Assembly: GCA_025058315.1 (NCBI GenBank)
Contig: JANXET010000002.1
Coordinates: forward strand, 1-64,000
Direction: 5' to 3'
From: Candidatus Bathyarchaeota archaeon
GTDB taxonomy: Archaea > Thermoproteota > Bathyarchaeia > Bathyarchaeales > Bathycorpusculaceae
Length of the DNA: 64,000 nucleotides
This document shows positions 60,204-64,000 of this stretch, piece after piece. The notes under the pieces were generated by a model. That model made no database searches and was not told the DNA's origin. It saw only the letters and a list, made by a program, of their open reading frames with translations. The position numbers were made by a program, and so were the translations under genes. Position 1 is the first letter of the stretch; each line of letters starts with the position of its first letter.

Positions 60204-60868
60204 TGTCAGTTGTAAAGCATTTCATTTCTGAAGCTAAGAAGAAGGCGGAGATAGATGAATTCCTCCATAAAAAGCTTGAAAAGGCTGGATACGGCGGGGT
60301 TGACATTTCAAAAACTCCGCTGGGCACTCACGTGGTTATCTATGCGATGCGCCCAGGGCTTGTAATAGGGAGAAGCGGAGAAACAATCAGAGAACTTGCG
60401 AAGATTTTGGAGGAACAATTCAAACTATCAAACCCGCAAATTTCAGTTTCCGAAATTGAGGTTCCAGAATTAAACCCGTACATTGTTGCGTCGCGTATAG
60501 CCGCGGCTCTTCAAAGGGGAGTCCACTTTAGAAGGGCTGGCTTCTGGGCTCTTAATCAAGTGATGGAAGCCGGTGCGCTTGGAGTTGAAATAATCATCAG
60601 TGGAAAGCTGCGGACTGAGCGGGCGCGGTATGAGAAGTTTAAGACTGGATACTTGCCGAAATGTGGAGACCCAGCGATAAAGTACATGAGAAAGGCTGTA
60701 TTCCACGTACAATTGAAACCTGGAATTTTCGGAATAAAAGTCAAGATAATGCCTCCCGACGCAAAGTTTCCAGATAAGTTCCAAATCGTTGAACTCCCGG
60801 AAACCGCCGCCGTACCTGAACCGAGCAAAGCGGAAGGTCAGGAGGATAAGATGGAGGCTGCTGAGTAA
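60200..60868 (+). CDS. rps3: Small-subunit ribosomal protein S3 (uS3)
   Basis: Protein of 222 residues. The KH domain has RPGLVIGRSGETIRELAKILEE (about 51-72). The C-terminal S3 domain has EIIISGKLRTERARYEKFKTGYLPKCGDPA. An acidic, Ala/Glu-rich tail of about 25 residues follows. The start follows GGAGG. It overlaps L22 by 4 bases, and the L29 start codon is the next base. Confidence 0.97.
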   Translation: MMSVVKHFISEAKKKAEIDEFLHKKLEKAGYGGVDISKTPLGTHVVIYAMRPGLVIGRSGETIRELAKILEEQFKLSNPQISVSEIEVPELNPYIVASRIAAALQRGVHFRRAGFWALNQVMEAGALGVEIIISGKLRTERARYEKFKTGYLPKCGDPAIKYMRKAVFHVQLKPGIFGIKVKIMPPDAKFPDKFQIVELPETAAVPEPSKAEGQEDKMEAAE

Positions 60869-61105
60869 ATGCCGTTGCTAAGGATCAAAGAAATAAAAGA
60901 GATGACTCCTGAAGAAAGAGCCAAAAAACTCATGGATTTGAAAGCTGAGCTTATGCGGCTGAAAACCATGATAAAAGCCGGAGGCAATATAGAAAACCCG
61001 GCAAGGATAAAGCAGCTACGCAAGGCAATTGCAAGAATATTAACGATAGAGGGGGAGCAGAGGCTTAAGCTCAAATCTAAAGGGGGAGGTAAGAAACAGA
61101 AATGA
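60869..61105 (+). CDS. rpl29: Large-subunit ribosomal protein L29 (uL29)
   Basis: Protein of 78 residues: LLRIKEIKEMTPEERAKKLMDLKAELMRLKTMIKAGGNIENPARIKQLRKAIARILTIEGEQ, the two-helix L29 hairpin, and a basic Gly/Lys tail. ATG immediately after the S3 stop. It overlaps the Rpp29 gene by 4 bases. Archaeal S10 clusters often have translation factor aIF1 next; it is absent here. Confidence 0.95.
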   Translation: MPLLRIKEIKEMTPEERAKKLMDLKAELMRLKTMIKAGGNIENPARIKQLRKAIARILTIEGEQRLKLKSKGGGKKQK

Positions 61106-61383
61106 AAGTGACCCCTGACATAATACGCTGTGAATTTATTGGATCCGAATTAAAGGTTGTTAAGAGCACAAGCTCATGCGTTGTAGGAATTAAGGGCAAG
61201 GTTATTGACGAAACGAGAAACACCTTTACGATCCTTCAGGATAGTAAAAGAAAAAGAATTGTAAAGGATATCTCCACATTCCACTTCAAGTTTCCAGATG
61301 GAACCGTTATGGAAGTTGATGGTAAACTAATTGTTGGAAGACCTGAAGACCGTCTTAAAAAATGTATACGAAGATTGTGGTGA
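61102..61383 (+). CDS. rnp1: RNase P protein component 1 (Rpp29/Pop4)
   Basis: Protein of 93 residues: TPDIIRCEFIGSELKVV, then GIKGKVIDETRNTFTILQ and KRIVKDISTFHFKFPDGTVMEVDGKLIVGRPEDRL. These match archaeal Rpp29, an Sm-like barrel that pairs with Rpp21 on RNase P RNA. The RNA itself is encoded at 37128. It overlaps L29 by 4 bases and S17 by 1. Confidence 0.95.
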   Translation: MKVTPDIIRCEFIGSELKVVKSTSSCVVGIKGKVIDETRNTFTILQDSKRKRIVKDISTFHFKFPDGTVMEVDGKLIVGRPEDRLKKCIRRLW

Positions 61384-61706
61384 TGAGCATGTCTCTAACA
61401 TTCAAAAAGCCAAAGCAAAAATGTGATGATCGAAATTGCCCCTTCCACGGCACCCTTTCTGTGAGGGGACGCATTCTGGATGGCGTTGTGGTAAGTGCTA
61501 AAATGGACAAGACCGTAATAGTTAGGCATGATTATCTGCATTATGTACCGAAGTTTATGAGGTATGAGCGGAGACACAGCCGCATCCCCGCTCATAACCC
61601 GCCCTGTATAAATGCGAAAGAAGGCGACCGCGTAGTAATTGCCGAGTGCCGCCCCTTAAGCAAAACTGTAGCATTCGTCGTTGTTGAGAAGAAGGAGGCT
61701 ACGTAA
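61383..61706 (+). CDS. rps17: Small-subunit ribosomal protein S17 (uS17)
   Basis: About 107 residues from the ATG that shares one base with the Rpp29 stop. The frame opens earlier, at 61362. The archaeal N-terminal extension ([23 protein letters not shown]) precedes the OB-fold ([61 protein letters not shown]). It binds 16S rRNA early in assembly. Confidence 0.95.
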   Translation: MSMSLTFKKPKQKCDDRNCPFHGTLSVRGRILDGVVVSAKMDKTVIVRHDYLHYVPKFMRYERRHSRIPAHNPPCINAKEGDRVVIAECRPLSKTVAFVVVEKKEAT

Positions 61707-61707
61707 T

Positions 61708-62148
61708 ATGGCTGCAAAGGCAAAAACACGCGGGCTTGTTGCGAAGGGCGCCGTTGGACTTGTACCTAAAATATCAAGGGGATTACCAGTTGGGGCTCTT
61801 CTAAAGTGTGCCGATAACACTGGAGCCAGAGTGCTGCGTCTGGTTCAAGTTGTAGGCTACAAAGGTAGGCGCGGCCGTCAACCAGCAGCATCGGTTGGAG
61901 ACAGAATAACCGTCTCAGTTAGGCATGGGACGCCGGATATGCGGAAAAAAATATTCCAAGCTGTTATCGTTAGGCAGAGGATGCCCTATCGAAGGGTTGA
62001 TGGCGTCTGGGTTCAGTTCGAGGATAATGCAGCGGTGATAATAACGCCTGAGGGTGAAATGAAAGGATCTGAAATTCGTGGACCCGTTGCCAGGGAAGCT
62101 GCCGAGAGATGGCCCAGAATAGCCAGCGCAGCCAGCATAATAGTATAG
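61708..62148 (+). CDS. rpl14: Large-subunit ribosomal protein L14 (uL14)
   Basis: About 146 residues from the ATG at 61708, just after the S17 stop and following AAGGAGG. It reads [76 protein letters not shown] ... [37 protein letters not shown], a full L14. Its N-terminal basic extension of about 20 residues is typical of archaea. Confidence 0.96.
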   Translation: MAAKAKTRGLVAKGAVGLVPKISRGLPVGALLKCADNTGARVLRLVQVVGYKGRRGRQPAASVGDRITVSVRHGTPDMRKKIFQAVIVRQRMPYRRVDGVWVQFEDNAAVIITPEGEMKGSEIRGPVAREAAERWPRIASAASIIV

Positions 62149-62158
62149 AGGTGGAAAA

Positions 62159-62755
62159 ATGGCGCAGCTGATTACAAAATCCAAAAAGCCTTCAAAACAA
62201 AGGAAAAGCCTTTTCCAAGCGCCTGATCATCTACGCTACAAACATTTCGCTGCTCCGCTTTCCCAGGAACTCAGGAAAAGTCATGGTGTAAGAAATCTCC
62301 AGCTGAGAAGAGGCGACACCGTGCGCGTTATGAGAGGCGACCACAAGGGTTTTGAGGGAAAAATTGCGCGCGTAGACAGGAAGAATTTCAGAATTTATAT
62401 TGAAGGTTTAACCAGGGAAAAAGTTGATGGAACAACAGTGTTCATACCTATCCACCCGTCAAAGGTTATGATAACTAAGCTTAATCTTGACGATAAATGG
62501 CGCAAAAGAATACTGCAGCGAAGAAAGAAGCCTGAGGAGGCTCCTGCAACCATTACAGAAGAGGTAAAGGAAAAACCTGCTGAGGAGAAAGCTGCCGAGA
62601 AAAAGCATGTAAAGAGGCAGCCTTCCAAAAAGGCCGAGGAAAAAGTAACTAAAAAAGTAGAAAAGAAAGCTGAGTCTGAAAAGAAGAAAAAGACTACATC
62701 AAGAACCCGAAAGAAAAAAGAGAAGACTTCTGAGGAGGAATTGAAGAGTGGGTAA
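62159..62755 (+). CDS. rpl24: Large-subunit ribosomal protein L24 (uL24), long C-tail
   Basis: Protein of 198 residues. The KOW domain is RRGDTVRVMRGDHKGFEGKIARVDRKNFRIYIEGLT (about 49-85), preceded by the archaeal N-terminus FQAPDHLRYKHFAAPLSQELRKSHGVRNL. After about residue 125 comes a Lys/Glu/Ala-rich tail of about 70 residues, longer than in most archaeal L24 and probably disordered. The stop overlaps the S4e start by 8 bases. Confidence 0.95.
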   Translation: MAQLITKSKKPSKQRKSLFQAPDHLRYKHFAAPLSQELRKSHGVRNLQLRRGDTVRVMRGDHKGFEGKIARVDRKNFRIYIEGLTREKVDGTTVFIPIHPSKVMITKLNLDDKWRKRILQRRKKPEEAPATITEEVKEKPAEEKAAEKKHVKRQPSKKAEEKVTKKVEKKAESEKKKKTTSRTRKKKEKTSEEELKSG

Positions 62756-63518
62756 AAAGGGAACCACTACAACGCTAAAGCGCAAGCCTGCACCAAGAAT
62801 CTGGCCTATTCACCGTAAAGAGTACGTATGGGTTGTGAGGCCATCTTCAGGGCCGCACTCCATGAGGAATTCAATCCCTCTAGTCATAATCCTGCGGGAT
62901 ATGCTGGGCTATGCTGAAACGAGAAAGGAAGCTAAGGCTGTAGTTTCACAGGGTAAGGTAAAAGTGGATGGTAAAATAAGAAGGGACGATTCGTTCCCTG
63001 TTGGAGCCATGGATGTTCTGTCAATCCAGGAAATCAACAAGAACTTCAGAGTGCTCCCTCATCCCAAAGGGTTAATAATTCATCCAATCAGTGAAGAGGA
63101 AGCAAAATTCAAACTATGCAGGATAGAAAATAAAACCACCGTTAAGAATGGGAACATAATGCTAAGCCTCCATGACGGGTCAACTCTCCTTGTAAAAGTA
63201 GCTGATCCCAAAAACCCGCAAGAGGATGTCTATAGCACGTTGGACACTGTTAAAATAAGTCTTCCTGAACGGCAGATTCTTCAGCATATAAAAATGGAGA
63301 AGAACGTCGTTGCCCTAGTCATCGGAGGAAAAAACATCGGTCGATACGGCAAAGTTGTTGACATCGAGGAGACTGCAGGGAAGAAGCGCCAAGAAGCTAT
63401 AGTAACTATCCAAGACGCTAGCGGAAACCGCTTCCAAACAACCATGGATTATGTGTTCGTCATAGGGGAAGAAAGCCCCCTAATATCGTTGCCGGAGGCT
63501 TCCATAAGTGTTGTCTGA
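62748..63518 (+). CDS. rps4e: Small-subunit ribosomal protein S4e (eS4)
   Basis: Protein of 256 residues. It shows the N-terminal KRKPAPRIWPIHRKEYVWVVRPSSGPHSMRNSIPL and an S4-type RNA-binding domain (LGYAETRKEAKAVVSQGKVKVDGKIRRD). The central domain has LPERQILQHIKMEKNVVALVIGGKNIGRYGKVVDIE, a KOW-like segment. GTG start inside the end of L24. It is an archaeal and eukaryotic protein of the small subunit, in its usual place before L5. Confidence 0.96.
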   Translation: MGKKGTTTTLKRKPAPRIWPIHRKEYVWVVRPSSGPHSMRNSIPLVIILRDMLGYAETRKEAKAVVSQGKVKVDGKIRRDDSFPVGAMDVLSIQEINKNFRVLPHPKGLIIHPISEEEAKFKLCRIENKTTVKNGNIMLSLHDGSTLLVKVADPKNPQEDVYSTLDTVKISLPERQILQHIKMEKNVVALVIGGKNIGRYGKVVDIEETAGKKRQEAIVTIQDASGNRFQTTMDYVFVIGEESPLISLPEASISVV

Positions 63519-64000
63519 AGAGGAAATACGAAAGATGTGGGAGGAAAACCCATCGCTCAAGCCTAGAATTGAGAAAGTAGTGGTCAATATTTGCGTTGGA
63601 AAATCAGGTGAACCTCTTGAAAAAGCTTCAAAGGTTCTTAAGGAACTCACTGGCCAGACCCCATGCAAAAGAAATGCGAAGAAAACCATCAGGGACTTCG
63701 GCATCAGGCGAGGAGAACCCATAGCCTGCATTGTAACTCTAAGGAAGCAGAAAGCCATGGATTTCCTGAAAAAGGCTCTACACGTGGTGAATAATAAATT
63801 GTCCAGAAACTGTTTTGACAGGAACGGCAATTTCGCCTTCGGAATAAAGGAGCATATAGAACTTCCAGGAGTCAAATATAACCCGGAAATAGGCATCTTC
63901 GGCATGGACATTTGCGTCTCCCTAGCCCGCCCAGGGTACAGGGTGAAGTATAGGCGCAGGGCAAAAGCCAGAGTAGGCTCAAGGCACAGGTTAACCCCTG
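63508..64000 (+). CDS. rpl5: Large-subunit ribosomal protein L5 (uL5), partial at window end
   Basis: The gene runs off the window; about 164 residues are visible. GTG or TTG start (63508 or 63511) 9-12 bases after GGAGG, overlapping the S4e stop. Visible motifs are MWEENPSLKPRIEKVVVNICVG, then TGQTPCKRNAKKTIRDFGIRRGEPIACIVTLRK, NFAFGIKEHIELPGVKYNPEIGIFGMDICVSLARPG and RVKYRRRAKARVGSRHRL. These are the archaeal L5 pattern almost to its end. L5 binds 5S rRNA in the central protuberance. Confidence 0.95.
   Translation, partial: MLSEEEIRKMWEENPSLKPRIEKVVVNICVGKSGEPLEKASKVLKELTGQTPCKRNAKKTIRDFGIRRGEPIACIVTLRKQKAMDFLKKALHVVNNKLSRNCFDRNGNFAFGIKEHIELPGVKYNPEIGIFGMDICVSLARPGYRVKYRRRAKARVGSRHRLTP

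Noticed and set aside
1-64000. tRNA, rRNA, CRISPR arrays, transposases and integrases
   Set aside because: No cloverleaf-like segments, regularly spaced repeats or mobile-element proteins were found in the gaps or frames. A tRNA with introns could be missed by eye.

Overview
This window is one stretch of an archaeal chromosome. It encodes TBP, RadA, archaeal DnaG primase, family B DNA polymerase, an Lhr-type helicase, pelota, TiaS, archaeal-type AlaS, an archaeal-type RNase P RNA with its Rpp29 protein, and an archaeal S10/spc ribosomal block. Cren7-like chromatin proteins and an aKMT-type lysine methyltransferase point to the TACK side of the archaea. A class II HMG-CoA reductase, a Tes-type tetraether synthase and DUF996 pairs would fit a Bathyarchaeia-like lineage; that placement is an inference. 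Genes are dense, many end to end with overlaps of a few bases, and TTG and GTG starts are common. I see no tRNA or rRNA gene, CRISPR array, insertion sequence or phage gene.

Layout. 1-10.3 kb: cyclophilin-like protein, Nudix hydrolase, RqcH/NFACT, RadA, two-subunit fumarase, a GNAT, a diverged LarA-like protein, a metallo-beta-lactamase-fold protein and PyrE. 10.3-19.7 kb: TBP, signal peptidase, two Cren7-like zinc ribbons, a GNAT, a broken PEP carboxykinase, Lhr helicase, an unusual CX6C-repeat protein, aKMT-like methyltransferase and a cysteine-cluster protein. 19.7-31.6 kb: DNA ligase, a KaiC/RadA-like ATPase, RNase Z, tRNA G10 methyltransferase, PRPP synthetase, HMG-CoA reductase, DnaG and a family B polymerase whose exonuclease motifs are degraded. 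31.7-37 kb: CBS protein, pelota, nucleotidyltransferase, TtuA-type thiolase, ZIP transporter and a Fap7-like kinase. 37.1-39 kb is the least ordinary part: RNase P RNA, an unidentified structured element, a leaderless 32-residue microprotein gene, and a two-gene operon of unknown function. Repeated TGTAACAT operator-like sites frame this part. 39-47.4 kb: second TtuA-like protein, AlaS, TiaS, an Lrp-type RAM domain, Nnr and Tsr3. 46.8-52.5 kb: LysE exporter, macro domain, acyl-CoA dehydrogenase, thiolase with DUF35, Tes. 52.5-59.6 kb: TrmB regulator, hypF-hypC-hypD, two DUF996 proteins and convergent hypE. 59.7-64 kb: ribosomal operon L22-S3-L29-Rpp29-S17-L14-L24-S4e-L5, with L5 cut by the window end.

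How it fits together. Most genes serve information processing: replication and repair (RadA, DnaG, PolB, ligase, Lhr), RNA processing and tRNA modification (RNase P RNA and Rpp29, RNase Z, Trm-G10, TiaS, TtuA), ribosome rescue (pelota, RqcH) and ribosome biogenesis (Tsr3, Fap7-like). Metabolic pieces cover membrane lipids (HMGR, Tes), nucleotides (Prs, PyrE), carbon metabolism (fumarase, broken PEPCK), acyl-CoA turnover and [NiFe]-hydrogenase maturation (HypCDEF, with no hydrogenase in view).

The best leads are the TGTAACAT-framed locus at 37.6-38.9 kb, the four-CX6C protein at 18.2 kb, the exonuclease-degenerate polymerase, the paired Cren7-like proteins with an aKMT-like enzyme nearby, and the doubly broken PEPCK.
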